From positions 1-8,889 of the forward strand of contig JAQTTI010000041.1 in assembly GCA_028710845.1 (NCBI GenBank): a DNA stretch of 8,889 nucleotides. The letters are read 5' to 3'. The notes beneath the pieces were generated by a model. That model saw only the letters and a list, made by a program, of their open reading frames with translations. It made no database searches and was not told where the DNA came from. Shown here in pieces: positions 1-6,560 of this stretch (position 1 is its first letter; every line of letters starts with the position of its first letter). This DNA comes from Candidatus Omnitrophota bacterium. GTDB lineage: Bacteria; Omnitrophota; Gorgyraeia; Gygaellales; Profunditerraquicolaceae. Made by a program: the position numbers and the translations under genes.

Positions 1-696
1 GGCGCCATTGATGATTATAGTGATGCGGTAAAAGAAGTGCACAAATCCGGCGCTTTAGCCATTGCTTCGGTTTATCCTGTTTCTTTAGGGATACTTAAAA
101 CTCCGGGTGAGATGGGTTTTGATATTGCAACGGGAGAGGGCCAGAGTTTGGGTATCCCGCTTTCTTTCGGTGGGCCTTACTTGGGGTTCATGGCAGTAAA
201 AGATGAATTAATCCGCCAGATGCCGGGGAGAATCGTCGGGGCTACGGTTGACAGCGATGGAAAGAGAGGTTTTGTCCTGACCCTGCAAACCCGCGAACAA
301 CATATCCGCAGGCACCGGGCAACTTCAAATATCTGTTCTAATGAAGCGCTTTGCGCTTTGCGCGCCGCTGTATTTGTCTCGCTTCTAGGAAGAAATGGTT
401 TTAGGCAACTGGCAGAGCAGAATTATCAGAGAGCGGAATTTGTCAAAGAGCGCTTGTCAAAAATCGGCGGTGTAGAGGTAAAACGGTCATCGCCTACTTT
501 CAATGAATTTACTGTTCTTTTACCTAAAAATGCCGATGAAGTAGTCCGGGTTATGATCGAAAAAGGTTTTGCTGCGGGATTTCCGCTGGGCAGATTCTAT
601 AAGGGAATGGATAATTATTTATTAATTGCTGTTACCGAAAAAAGGACCGAAGAAGAGATATTAAGTTTTACCGATTGCCTTAAAAAGGTATTATAA
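1..696 (+). CDS. gcvPA: Glycine dehydrogenase (decarboxylating) subunit 1, 5'-truncated by the window edge
   Basis: This is the C-terminal part of the alpha subunit of the split P-protein of the glycine cleavage system, which with GcvPB decarboxylates glycine and transfers the aminomethyl group to the lipoyl arm of GcvH in the cytoplasm. The frame is open from base 1 (GAIDDYSDAVKEVHK...), so the gene begins upstream; 231 residues are visible out of roughly 440-450 usual for the family. Family hallmarks seen are PVSLGILKTPGEMG, GEGQSLGIPLSFGGPYLGF, RQMPGRIVGATVD, the block GFVLTLQTREQHIRR followed by ATSNIC, and near the end FPLGRF and VTEKRTEEEI. The first in-frame start-like codon (GTG at 37) is internal and is not the true start. 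The PLP-binding lysine is not expected here but in GcvPB, encoded next. The gap to gcvPB carries a REP-like element. Identification is very secure. Confidence 0.96.
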   Translation, partial: GAIDDYSDAVKEVHKSGALAIASVYPVSLGILKTPGEMGFDIATGEGQSLGIPLSFGGPYLGFMAVKDELIRQMPGRIVGATVDSDGKRGFVLTLQTREQHIRRHRATSNICSNEALCALRAAVFVSLLGRNGFRQLAEQNYQRAEFVKERLSKIGGVEVKRSSPTFNEFTVLLPKNADEVVRVMIEKGFAAGFPLGRFYKGMDNYLLIAVTEKRTEEEILSFTDCLKKVL

Positions 697-698
697 AA

Positions 699-775
699 TA
701 GGGACGGTTCTCAACTCAAAGCAGAACCGTCCCCTAAAAAGGGACAGTTTACCTTTGGTTTGAGAACCGTCCCTA
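699..775. repeat. REP-like double-hairpin element between gcvPA and gcvPB
   Basis: An 11-base unit, GGGACGGTTCT, occurs at 701-711, inverted (AGAACCGTCCC) at 723-733 and again inverted at 763-773. A degenerate copy, GGGACAGTTTA, lies at 741-751. The order is forward, reverse, forward, reverse, giving two successive hairpins: a perfect 11-bp stem with an 11-nt loop (701-733), and an imperfect one (740-774, one mismatch and one G-U pair). The outer arms also form a perfect 16-bp inverted repeat (699-714 with 760-775), so the whole element can fold alternatively as one long stem. The layout resembles a bacterial interspersed mosaic element built from REP sequences. From memory, GGGACGGTTCT-type palindromes recur near Y1 (IS200-like/RAYT) transposases in several phyla; no such transposase is in this window. 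No long U-tract follows either hairpin, so an efficient terminator is unlikely, but effects on mRNA stability in this operon are plausible. Confidence 0.85.
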
Positions 776-780
776 ATTAA

Positions 781-787
781 GAAGGGG
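781..787 (+). promoter_or_regulatory. Ribosome binding site of gcvPB
   Basis: GAAGGGG lies 5 nt upstream of the ATG at 793. It favours that ATG over the GTG at 787, which falls inside the purine-rich stretch itself and would have no ribosome binding site of its own. Confidence 0.6.
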
Positions 788-792
788 TGGGA

Positions 793-2241
793 ATGAAGTT
801 GATATTCGAAAAACATAAAGATGGATGCCTTGGCTGTTCTTATTCTTCACAGAGTATTTTTAAGTCAAAACCCCTTAACGAAAAATATACCAGGAGAATT
901 GAACTGAATTTACCCTGCGTCAGCGAATTGGAAGTAGTGCGCCACTATACAAATCTATCCCGCCTTAATTTTTCGGTAGATACTAATTTTTATCCTCTGG
1001 GCTCATGCACGATGAAATATAACCCCAAATTTACGGAAAAAATCGCTTCTTTTGAGGGATTTTCCCAGTTACACCCTTTGTTAGCGCAGCTTTCAGGGGG
1101 AGGAGCGCTCGTGCAGGGTTCATTGGAGGTTTTATATAAAACCGAAGAATTACTTTGTGAAATTACCGGCATGTCCGCTTTTACTATGCAACCTATGGCA
1201 GGGGCTCACGGAGAATTGACCGGGGTAATGCTTATTGCTGCCTACCACAAAGATAAAGGGGATAAGCGAAAATATGTGATTGTTCCGGATTCATCGCATG
1301 GGACAAACCCTTCCAGCGCGGCTATTGTCGGATATGAAGTTAAGGTAGTTCCTACTGGTCCGGATGGTTATATGGATTTGGTAGAATATAAAAAACAATT
1401 AAATAAAGAGGTGGCAGCGGTAATGCTGACTTGTCCGGATACACTCGGTATTTTTAATCCCCGGATAAAAGAGATTGCAGATTTGGCCCACAAAGTAGGT
1501 GCTCTTATGTATTACGACGGGGCCAACCTTAATGCTATGCTTGGAAAGTGCCGGCCGGGAGATATCGGGTTTGATGTTGTCCATTTAAATTTGCATAAAA
1601 CCTTCGCTACTCCTCACGGAGGCGGTGGCCCCGGAGCAGGGCCGGTCGGAGTCAGTGAAAGGCTGGTTGATTACCTGCCGATCTCCCGGGTAGTTAAGCG
1701 AAGCGACGGTTTATTTGGGTTAGATTATAATTATAGAAAATCGATTGGTTATATTGCCCCTTTCTATGGAAATTTCGGCGTAATTCTTAAAGCCTACGCT
1801 TATATTCTGGCCTTGGGCAGGGAAGGTCTAATCCAGGCGGCGGAGATAGCAGTTTTAAACGCCAATTATTGCCAGGCCAGGCTTAAAGAATATTACGACC
1901 TGCCTTTTGACAAGAATTGCATGCATGAATGTGTTTTTTCCGCTTCCCGCCAGGCTAAGAAGGGGGTACACGCTTTAGATATTGCCAAATATTTAATTGA
2001 TAAAGGATTTCATCCTCCGACGATATATTTCCCCTTGATTGTAAATGAAGCCTTGATGATCGAGCCTACTGAAACAGAGTCAAAAGAGACGATCGACGCC
2101 TTCATTGAAACAATGATAGAGATTGCTAGGTTAGCAGACGAAGACCCAAATAAAATAAAGCAGGCGCCGGTTAATATGCCGATAAAGCGCCTGGATGAAG
2201 TAAGGGCGGCCAGGAATCCCGACCTAAGCTGGAAACCTTAA
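793..2241 (+). CDS. gcvPB: Glycine dehydrogenase (decarboxylating) subunit 2
   Basis: This is the PLP-carrying beta subunit of the two-subunit glycine decarboxylase, partner of the GcvPA encoded just upstream. The product is 482 residues, normal for the family. The start is set at ATG 793, giving the family-typical N-terminus MKLIFEK and a purine-rich site 5 nt upstream; the GTG two codons earlier is less likely. Visible hallmarks are TNFYPLGSCTMKYNP, FTMQPMAGAHGELTG, PDSSHGTNPSSAA, LTCPDTLGIF, YYDGANLNA and the PLP block HLNLHKTFATPHGGGGPG. In that block Lys269 (codon at 1597-1599) is the expected Schiff-base lysine. It is encoded 11 nt before the lipoyl/octanoyl transferase gene, which fits because its redox partner GcvH must be lipoylated. 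The N-terminus carries two cysteines (GCLGC) where homologues I recall do not; no function is assigned. There is no sign of frameshift. Confidence 0.97.
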   Translation: MKLIFEKHKDGCLGCSYSSQSIFKSKPLNEKYTRRIELNLPCVSELEVVRHYTNLSRLNFSVDTNFYPLGSCTMKYNPKFTEKIASFEGFSQLHPLLAQLSGGGALVQGSLEVLYKTEELLCEITGMSAFTMQPMAGAHGELTGVMLIAAYHKDKGDKRKYVIVPDSSHGTNPSSAAIVGYEVKVVPTGPDGYMDLVEYKKQLNKEVAAVMLTCPDTLGIFNPRIKEIADLAHKVGALMYYDGANLNAMLGKCRPGDIGFDVVHLNLHKTFATPHGGGGPGAGPVGVSERLVDYLPISRVVKRSDGLFGLDYNYRKSIGYIAPFYGNFGVILKAYAYILALGREGLIQAAEIAVLNANYCQARLKEYYDLPFDKNCMHECVFSASRQAKKGVHALDIAKYLIDKGFHPPTIYFPLIVNEALMIEPTETESKETIDAFIETMIEIARLADEDPNKIKQAPVNMPIKRLDEVRAARNPDLSWKP

Positions 2242-2252
2242 AAATTATCCCA

Positions 2253-2975
2253 ATGAAAGAATTTAAGCTTATCCGCTCGAAAGCCTCCAGCGCCAGAAAT
2301 AATATGGCATTGGATGAGAATATTTATTACCAATACCTTAAAGACGGTGTTGGTGTTTTAAGGCTTTACCGTTGGGAAAAACCTTCTTTTACTTATGGTT
2401 TCAGCCAAGATCCTGTTAACCAGATTGATCTGGCTCTTTGCGCCGAAAACGGAGTCCAGATTGCCAAAAGAATTACCGGCGGCGGGATTTTATTCCATCA
2501 CGACGAGATAACCTATAGTTTTGTTTGCAATAAAAGCGACATTAAAGAGCCGGAGAGTGTTTTTGTTTCTTACCGGAATATTTGCGCGTTCCTTTTGAAA
2601 TTTTATCAATCGCTTGGGCTAAAACCCTTATTTGCCCTTGAGTCGGAGAATTTTAAAATACGTTCGCTTCCCAGCCAGTTTTGCAGCGCAGCTTATGAAA
2701 AATATGATATTCTGCTTAGGGCAAAAAAGATCGGCGGCAATGCCCAGAAAAGAAACAGGCAGGCGATCTTTCAGCATGGTTCTATTCCCTGCAGCATTGA
2801 TTGGGATTTTATGGCCAGGCACCTTAAATCATTGCCAACCGATACAGCCGATCATATAACTTCTCTTTCCGCAGAACTGAAGGTTATCCCTGAAAAGGAC
2901 CTCCTGGAAGAAAAATTAATTGAAGCCTTTGAGTCGTCTTTTGGAGTTAGGTTTTATGAAACCTGTATGGCTTAA
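2253..2975 (+). CDS. lipM: Lipoate/octanoate-protein transferase of the LplA/LipB/LipM superfamily, probably LipM-type octanoyltransferase
   Basis: A 240-residue protein of the biotin/lipoate A/B protein ligase fold, expected to attach octanoate (or lipoate) to the lipoyl domain of GcvH. Signatures seen are RITGGGILFHHDEITYSF (residues 73-90; compare RRxTGGGxVxHD), the binding-lysine motif KIGGNAQKRNRQ (Lys159) and QHGSI (174-178). Cys144, in SQFCSAAYEKYD before the lysine motif, sits where LipM enzymes carry their acyl-thioester cysteine, and the protein lacks the extra C-terminal domain of classic LplA. The next gene is lipA, which needs an octanoylated substrate. Together these favour an octanoyl-ACP:protein transferase over an ATP-dependent lipoate ligase, but that is inference from motifs. 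LipM proteins are usually somewhat longer (about 280 residues). No clear Shine-Dalgarno precedes the ATG, so translation is probably coupled to gcvPB. The 3' end overlaps lipA by 20 nt. Confidence 0.85.
   Translation: MKEFKLIRSKASSARNNMALDENIYYQYLKDGVGVLRLYRWEKPSFTYGFSQDPVNQIDLALCAENGVQIAKRITGGGILFHHDEITYSFVCNKSDIKEPESVFVSYRNICAFLLKFYQSLGLKPLFALESENFKIRSLPSQFCSAAYEKYDILLRAKKIGGNAQKRNRQAIFQHGSIPCSIDWDFMARHLKSLPTDTADHITSLSAELKVIPEKDLLEEKLIEAFESSFGVRFYETCMA
2943..2946 (+). promoter_or_regulatory. Ribosome binding site of lipA inside the preceding gene
   Basis: GGAG lies 9 nt upstream of the ATG at 2956, within the last codons of the transferase gene. It decides for this ATG rather than the in-frame start at 2920, which would add twelve residues not expected in LipA. 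Confidence 0.6.
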
Positions 2976-3792
2976 TAAAAAAATAGACCTTAAAAGTTGT
3001 TCTCGGGTAAAAGAGACTTTGAGGGACCTGGGATTAAATACGGTTTGTGAACAGGCAATGTGCCCGAATATCGGAGAATGCTTTGAAAGAAATGAGGCTA
3101 CATTTCTGATTCTTGGCCGTAATTGTACCCGGATGTGCAGTTTTTGTAATATAGAAAAGAAAATGCCGGTTGCCCCGGATCCAGGCGAGCCTGCCAGGGT
3201 TGCCAGCGCCGTAGTCAGATTCGGTTTAAAACATGTCGTAATTACCAGCGTTACCAGAGATGATCTGGCTGACGGCGGAGCCGAGATGTTTGCTCAGACC
3301 GTTTTGTCTATTAAGAATAAGTCTCCGCAATCGGCTATAGAAGTTTTGATCCCCGATTTTAAGCATTCTTTAGCTGCTTTAAAAATTGTCATAGATTCCG
3401 GGCCCGATATTATTGCCCATAATATCGAAACTGTACCGTCTCTTTATCCTTTCGTTCGCCGCGGCGCAGATTATGCGCGCAGTATAAGCCTTCTGCGGGC
3501 CATCAAGAAAATGTCAAGCCAGATCAAAACAAAATCCGGCCTGATGCTGGGCTTGGGAGAGAAGCAGGAGGAAGTAAACCTGGTGATGGAGGACCTGCGT
3601 TTGGTTAAATGCGATTTTTTAAGTCTGGGCCAGTATCTGGCCCCCAGCGTTAAACATTATCCGGTTAAAGAATATATCGCCCCGGAGGCGTTCGATTATT
3701 ATAAAAAACGAGGAAGGCAGTTAGGTTTTTTACATATTGAAAGCAGCCCTTATGTACGCAGTTCATATAAGGCCGGCGAATACCTATCTTAA
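2956..3792 (+). CDS. lipA: Lipoyl synthase (radical SAM)
   Basis: LipA inserts two sulfur atoms at C6 and C8 of a protein-bound octanoyl chain, completing the lipoyl group needed by GcvH. The product is 278 residues, slightly short of well-known homologues (about 300-320). The auxiliary [4Fe-4S] cluster motif is present as CEQAMCPNIGEC (Cys31, Cys36, Cys42), and the radical SAM motif as CTRMCSFC (Cys57, Cys61, Cys64). The block VITSVTRDDLADGGAEMFA is characteristic, as are AHNIETV and GLMLGLGE. The C-terminal RSSY (268-271) contains the conserved serine that ligates the auxiliary cluster. All key residues are intact, so the enzyme should be active. The start overlaps the end of the upstream transferase by 20 nt, indicating coupled expression of the two successive steps of lipoyl assembly. 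thyX follows after 16 nt. Confidence 0.97.
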   Translation: MKPVWLNKKIDLKSCSRVKETLRDLGLNTVCEQAMCPNIGECFERNEATFLILGRNCTRMCSFCNIEKKMPVAPDPGEPARVASAVVRFGLKHVVITSVTRDDLADGGAEMFAQTVLSIKNKSPQSAIEVLIPDFKHSLAALKIVIDSGPDIIAHNIETVPSLYPFVRRGADYARSISLLRAIKKMSSQIKTKSGLMLGLGEKQEEVNLVMEDLRLVKCDFLSLGQYLAPSVKHYPVKEYIAPEAFDYYKKRGRQLGFLHIESSPYVRSSYKAGEYLS

Positions 3793-3808
3793 AAAGGAGC
3801 TAATAGTT

Positions 3809-4534
3809 ATGGCCAAGGTTGATCCGAACGTTAAATTATTGGAAATGACCCAGGATGCGATTTCGCTTATTTATGTTGCCTGCAGGCAATGCTATTCGGA
3901 TAAATTTGCCGGCGATGTTTTTTTGAATGAGTCCGCAACATTGGAAAAAAAGGAAGAATTTGTCAAAAAAATAGTCTCATCCGGGCACTTAAGCCCGCTT
4001 GAACATGTCAAATTTACTTTTGCCATTGAAGGGGTATCCCGCGCGCTTACCCATCAATTGGTCCGCCACCGCCTGGCTTCTTATTCCCAGCAAAGCCAGC
4101 GTTATGTCAAAGAAAAAGATTTCGATTATATTATTCCTCCGTCTATTGAAAAAAACCCGGAAGCAAAGGAAGAATTCGAGAGATTAATGCAAGCCATCCA
4201 GCAGAGCTATACTAAATTAGTTTCGGTTCTGGCAAAAGATAACATAAACGGCGAAGCAGCCAACCAGGATGCGCGTTTTGCGCTTCCTCAGGCCGCCGAA
4301 ACCAAGATCGTGGTGACAATGAATTGCCGGGAGTTGTTGCATTTTTTTGAACATCGCTGCTGCGCCAGGGCGCAATGGGAGATCAGGAAACTGGCTAATA
4401 TTATGCTTTCGATTTGCAAAGAAAAATTGCCCTCGGTTTTTTCTCAAGGTGGGGCAAAATGCGAAATATTGGAATATTGTCCCGAAGGCGAAAAATTTAA
4501 TTGCGGGAAATATCCGGTAAACCCTAAAAAATAA
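3809..4534 (+). CDS. thyX: Flavin-dependent thymidylate synthase
   Basis: ThyX makes dTMP from dUMP using 5,10-methylene-tetrahydrofolate, with FAD/NADPH supplying the reducing equivalents. The product is 241 residues, the usual size. The diagnostic RHRX7S motif is present as RHRLASYSQQS (residues 86-96), followed by QRY. Other family blocks are HLSPLEHVKFTF (60-71), DARFALPQAAETKIVVTMN, RELLHFFEHRCCARAQWEIR and a cysteine-bearing C-terminus, CEILEYCPEGEKFNCG. ATG 3809 was chosen because AAAAAGGAG ends 9 nt before it and because upstream in-frame starts would lie inside lipA. It sits in an operon with glycine cleavage genes, whose product is the methylene-folate it consumes, so co-expression makes metabolic sense. 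The stop codon overlaps the next start by one base (TAATG). The presence of ThyX suggests that the organism lacks ThyA and DHFR-dependent recycling, but the window cannot show that. Confidence 0.97.
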   Translation: MAKVDPNVKLLEMTQDAISLIYVACRQCYSDKFAGDVFLNESATLEKKEEFVKKIVSSGHLSPLEHVKFTFAIEGVSRALTHQLVRHRLASYSQQSQRYVKEKDFDYIIPPSIEKNPEAKEEFERLMQAIQQSYTKLVSVLAKDNINGEAANQDARFALPQAAETKIVVTMNCRELLHFFEHRCCARAQWEIRKLANIMLSICKEKLPSVFSQGGAKCEILEYCPEGEKFNCGKYPVNPKK

Positions 4535-5358
4535 TGATCAACCGTAATTTTGTTGAACGCTCTATACTCGGTGTTTTATCATTTTTGCAGGATTCATTTT
4601 TTTCTCAAGACATCTCTTTGCGAAACGGATTCCTCCAATCATTGGACCCGAGGATCAAACTGGCGACATTTTTATTATTTATTTTGCAGATATTGTTTGC
4701 TAAAAGTATCGGGCTCCTGTTTTTTCTCTATGCTTTTTGCCTGGTATTGGCTGTTTTTTCCAAGATAAACCTGATTTTTTTTCTGGCCCGGACCTGGATT
4801 TTTATCCCGTTGTTCTCACTGTTTATAGCGGTTCCGGCAATATTCAGCGTTTTTTCTCCCGGAGAGGCTTTAGCGGTCTGGAATGTGTTAGGGGTAAAAT
4901 TGATAGTAACCAAGCAGGGCTTAGACAGCGCGCTTTTTTTCGTTATGCGGGTTTTATCCAGCGTTTCTTTTGCGGTTCTCTTAAGCATAACTACCAAGCA
5001 CTTTGAATTACTTAAGGTGCTGAGGATTCTAAAAATACCCCAGATTTTTGTGATGACCCTGGGGATCTGTTACCGTTACGTCTACCTTTTTATCGAAATG
5101 ATCCAAAACAGCTATTTGGCAATTAAAAGCCGGGTTGGTAGTTTTACTCATCAAAAGAAGGGCCAGGAAATTGTGGCTTGGAACATCGCTAGTCTTTGGA
5201 AACGCTCTAATTATTTAAATGAGGCAGTATATAAAGCAATGCTCTCAAGGGGGTATAAAGGCCAGGCCCTGGCCTGGGAAGAGTTCAAAATAAAAATTAA
5301 AGACCTGTTTTGGCTATTCTCGGTAATTTTATTAACAATAGCCCTTAATTTGAAATAA
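4534..5358 (+). CDS. cbiQ: Energy-coupling factor transporter transmembrane protein (CbiQ/EcfT family)
   Basis: A 274-residue integral membrane protein, the T component of an ECF-type ABC importer, which links the ATPase to a substrate-capturing S component. It has an N-terminal LDPRIKL motif (37-43) and several hydrophobic segments, roughly at 41-56, 58-76, 86-107, 133-152, 168-186 and 257-272. Two coupling motifs near the C-terminal half contact the ATPase: AIKSR (196-200) and AMLSRG (235-240, the classic A-R-G coupling helix). Homology is to the CbiQ branch of cobalt/nickel systems, and the next gene encodes an ATPase with a His-rich tail, so Ni2+ or Co2+ is the best substrate guess; vitamin transport is the alternative. 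It overlaps thyX by one base and precedes the ATPase gene by two bases. No CbiM/CbiN or other S component is encoded alongside. Confidence 0.88.
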   Translation: MINRNFVERSILGVLSFLQDSFFSQDISLRNGFLQSLDPRIKLATFLLFILQILFAKSIGLLFFLYAFCLVLAVFSKINLIFFLARTWIFIPLFSLFIAVPAIFSVFSPGEALAVWNVLGVKLIVTKQGLDSALFFVMRVLSSVSFAVLLSITTKHFELLKVLRILKIPQIFVMTLGICYRYVYLFIEMIQNSYLAIKSRVGSFTHQKKGQEIVAWNIASLWKRSNYLNEAVYKAMLSRGYKGQALAWEEFKIKIKDLFWLFSVILLTIALNLK

Positions 5359-5360
5359 TC

Positions 5361-6179
5361 ATGGAAGATATAATTTTTGAGTTAAAAGACGTTTATTTTT
5401 CTTACCTCGGTAAATTCCCCGCATTATCCGGCATCGATATCAAAATCGATAAAGGGCAGAAAATAAGTATTGTCGGGGCAAATGGAAGCGGCAAGAGCAG
5501 TTTTTTGCAGCTGCTTGACGGGTTGATTTTTGCCGATAAAGGAAGCGTAAGCTTCTGTTCTCAGGAATTAAATGAAAAGATGTTTGACGATGAGAAATTT
5601 TCCAATGAATTCAGGCGCAGGGTCGGATTTGTTTTTCAGAATCCCGATATCCAGTTGTTCTGTCCTACCGTAAAAGAAGATATAGTTTTCGGGCCGCTGC
5701 ATCTGGGGTTTAAAAAAAGCCTGATTGAGCAGAGGCTGGAAAAATTAATCGATTGTTTGGATATTAAGCGCCTGCTTGATCGAAGCCCATATCAGTTAAG
5801 CATCGGAGAAAAGCGGAAAGTGGCCATAGCCTCTACTTTGATTATTGAGCCGGAGATACTTATTTTAGATGAGCCTACGGCCGGGCTTGATCCACAGACA
5901 ACCAGGCAGATAATCGATCTTTTAACCGACGTTAATATGGAAGGTAAGACTATTATAACTGCCACCCATGACCTGCATATAGTAGAAGAGATCTCTGATA
6001 TTGTGTATGTATTCGGCCGGATGAAAAAAATAGTCAAATCCGGCTCGCCACATGAACTTTTAGACGACATAGCCTTGCTTAAAGAGAATAACCTGATGCA
6101 TATCCATAGCCACAGGCATGAGGATAAAACGCATATTCACCCTCATATCCATTGGAGCCATCACACAGAGGAGCATTAA
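5361..6179 (+). CDS. cbiO: Energy-coupling factor ATP-binding protein (CbiO/EcfA family) with histidine-rich C-terminus
   Basis: The ATPase of the ECF importer, 272 residues. It carries every ABC hallmark: Walker A GANGSGKS (39-46), Q-loop VFQNPDIQLF (Gln93), signature LSIGEKRKVAIAS (146-158, a LSGGQ variant in which Ile replaces the second Gly-side residue), Walker B ILILDEP (166-172), D-loop GLDP and H-loop ATHD (His203). The QNPD-Q-F motif and KR/K-VAIA are typical of CbiO/EcfA. The last 26 residues contain eleven histidines (247, 249, 251, 253, 258, 260, 262, 264, 267, 268, 272), mostly in an alternating His-X-His pattern, suggesting metal binding and supporting a nickel or cobalt importer. 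It starts 2 nt after the T-component gene with no clear Shine-Dalgarno, so coupled translation is likely. Only one ATPase is present, consistent with a homodimer. The gene overlaps the cupin by one base. Confidence 0.92.
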   Translation: MEDIIFELKDVYFSYLGKFPALSGIDIKIDKGQKISIVGANGSGKSSFLQLLDGLIFADKGSVSFCSQELNEKMFDDEKFSNEFRRRVGFVFQNPDIQLFCPTVKEDIVFGPLHLGFKKSLIEQRLEKLIDCLDIKRLLDRSPYQLSIGEKRKVAIASTLIIEPEILILDEPTAGLDPQTTRQIIDLLTDVNMEGKTIITATHDLHIVEEISDIVYVFGRMKKIVKSGSPHELLDDIALLKENNLMHIHSHRHEDKTHIHPHIHWSHHTEEH

Positions 6180-6496
6180 TGAAAGAAGTTTTTTCTATGG
6201 CGCTTAAAGGCAATAAACGGTTCTTGCGCCTATTCGGGAATTCGGGAAAATCAAAAGGCATGGTTTCGGGCCTGGTTAGTTTAAAGCCGAAAGAATCGAT
6301 AGGATGCCATAATACCCTAGGTAAAGAAGAAGCTTTGATTATTCTAAAAGGTCTGGCCCAGGTTAGCTATGGCAAAAAATCAACAATTAAGGTGAAGGCT
6401 CAATCTTTTGTTTATATCCCCCCTGAAACAGACCACGATGTTAGAAATATCGGTAAAAGCATCTTATGCTATGTTTACCTGACTGCCAGCTTGTGA
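6179..6496 (+). CDS. Small single-domain cupin protein
   Basis: A 105-residue protein with one cupin barrel. Start ATG 6179 overlaps the preceding stop (TTAATG) and has GAGGAG 5 nt upstream, which excludes the earlier in-frame start at 6152. Cupin motif 1 is represented by GCHNTLGKEEALIILKG (42-58) and motif 2 by FVYIPPETDHDVRN (77-90). Potential metal ligands are His44, Glu50 or Glu51, and His86. The usual second histidine of the HxH pair is Thr46, so metal binding may be altered. The family is functionally diverse (isomerases, dioxygenases, sugar epimerases, sensors), and nothing here identifies a substrate. Its position as last gene of the run, directly after a metal-type ECF ATPase, hints at a link to metal handling, but this could simply be shared transcription. 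No signal peptide; probably cytoplasmic. I see no clear terminator after it. Confidence 0.75.
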   Translation: MKEVFSMALKGNKRFLRLFGNSGKSKGMVSGLVSLKPKESIGCHNTLGKEEALIILKGLAQVSYGKKSTIKVKAQSFVYIPPETDHDVRNIGKSILCYVYLTASL

Positions 6497-6525
6497 GTTT
6501 CTAAGTAAACGCTTCCAAATTATAC

Positions 6526-6554
6526 TTGACAAAATATTCATAAAGTGTTACATT
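6526..6554 (+). promoter_or_regulatory. Sigma70-type promoter of the pilin gene
   Basis: A perfect -35 box TTGACA (6526-6531) is followed after 17 bp by TACATT (6549-6554, 4 of 6 matches to TATAAT), preceded by TGT, an extended -10 element (6546-6548). Transcription would begin near 6561, giving a leader of about 145 nt. It stands 30 bp after the cupin stop and is well placed to express the pilin independently. No sigma54 (GG-N10-GC) element, common for pilins elsewhere, was seen. Confidence 0.7.
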
Positions 6555-6560
6555 TGAGTG

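Noticed and set aside
699..775. CRISPR repeat or rho-independent terminator at the gcvPA-gcvPB gap
   Set aside because: The units are inverted and too short with no regular spacers, and the hairpins are not followed by a run of T.
787..795. GTG at 787 as the start of gcvPB
   Set aside because: It lies within the purine-rich ribosome binding stretch; ATG 793 gives the family-typical N-terminus MKLIFEK.
2920..2955. Longer lipA starting at 2920
   Set aside because: It would overlap the upstream gene by 56 nt and add twelve residues unlike LipA; ATG 2956 has a GGAG at good spacing.
3737..3808. Longer thyX starting inside lipA
   Set aside because: The extra residues are the out-of-frame translation of the LipA C-terminus; ATG 3809 has a clear Shine-Dalgarno.
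4728..5006. Open frames on both strands within the T-component gene, and other short frames (990-1172, 1399-1584, 2628-2859, 4217-4447, 5792-6070, 7970-8191)
   Set aside because: All lie inside well-identified genes in other frames, lack recognisable domains or ribosome binding sites, and look like chance frames.
6497..6510. GTTT/AAAC near 6497-6510 as a terminator for the upstream operon
   Set aside because: Only a 4-bp stem without GC core or T-tract.
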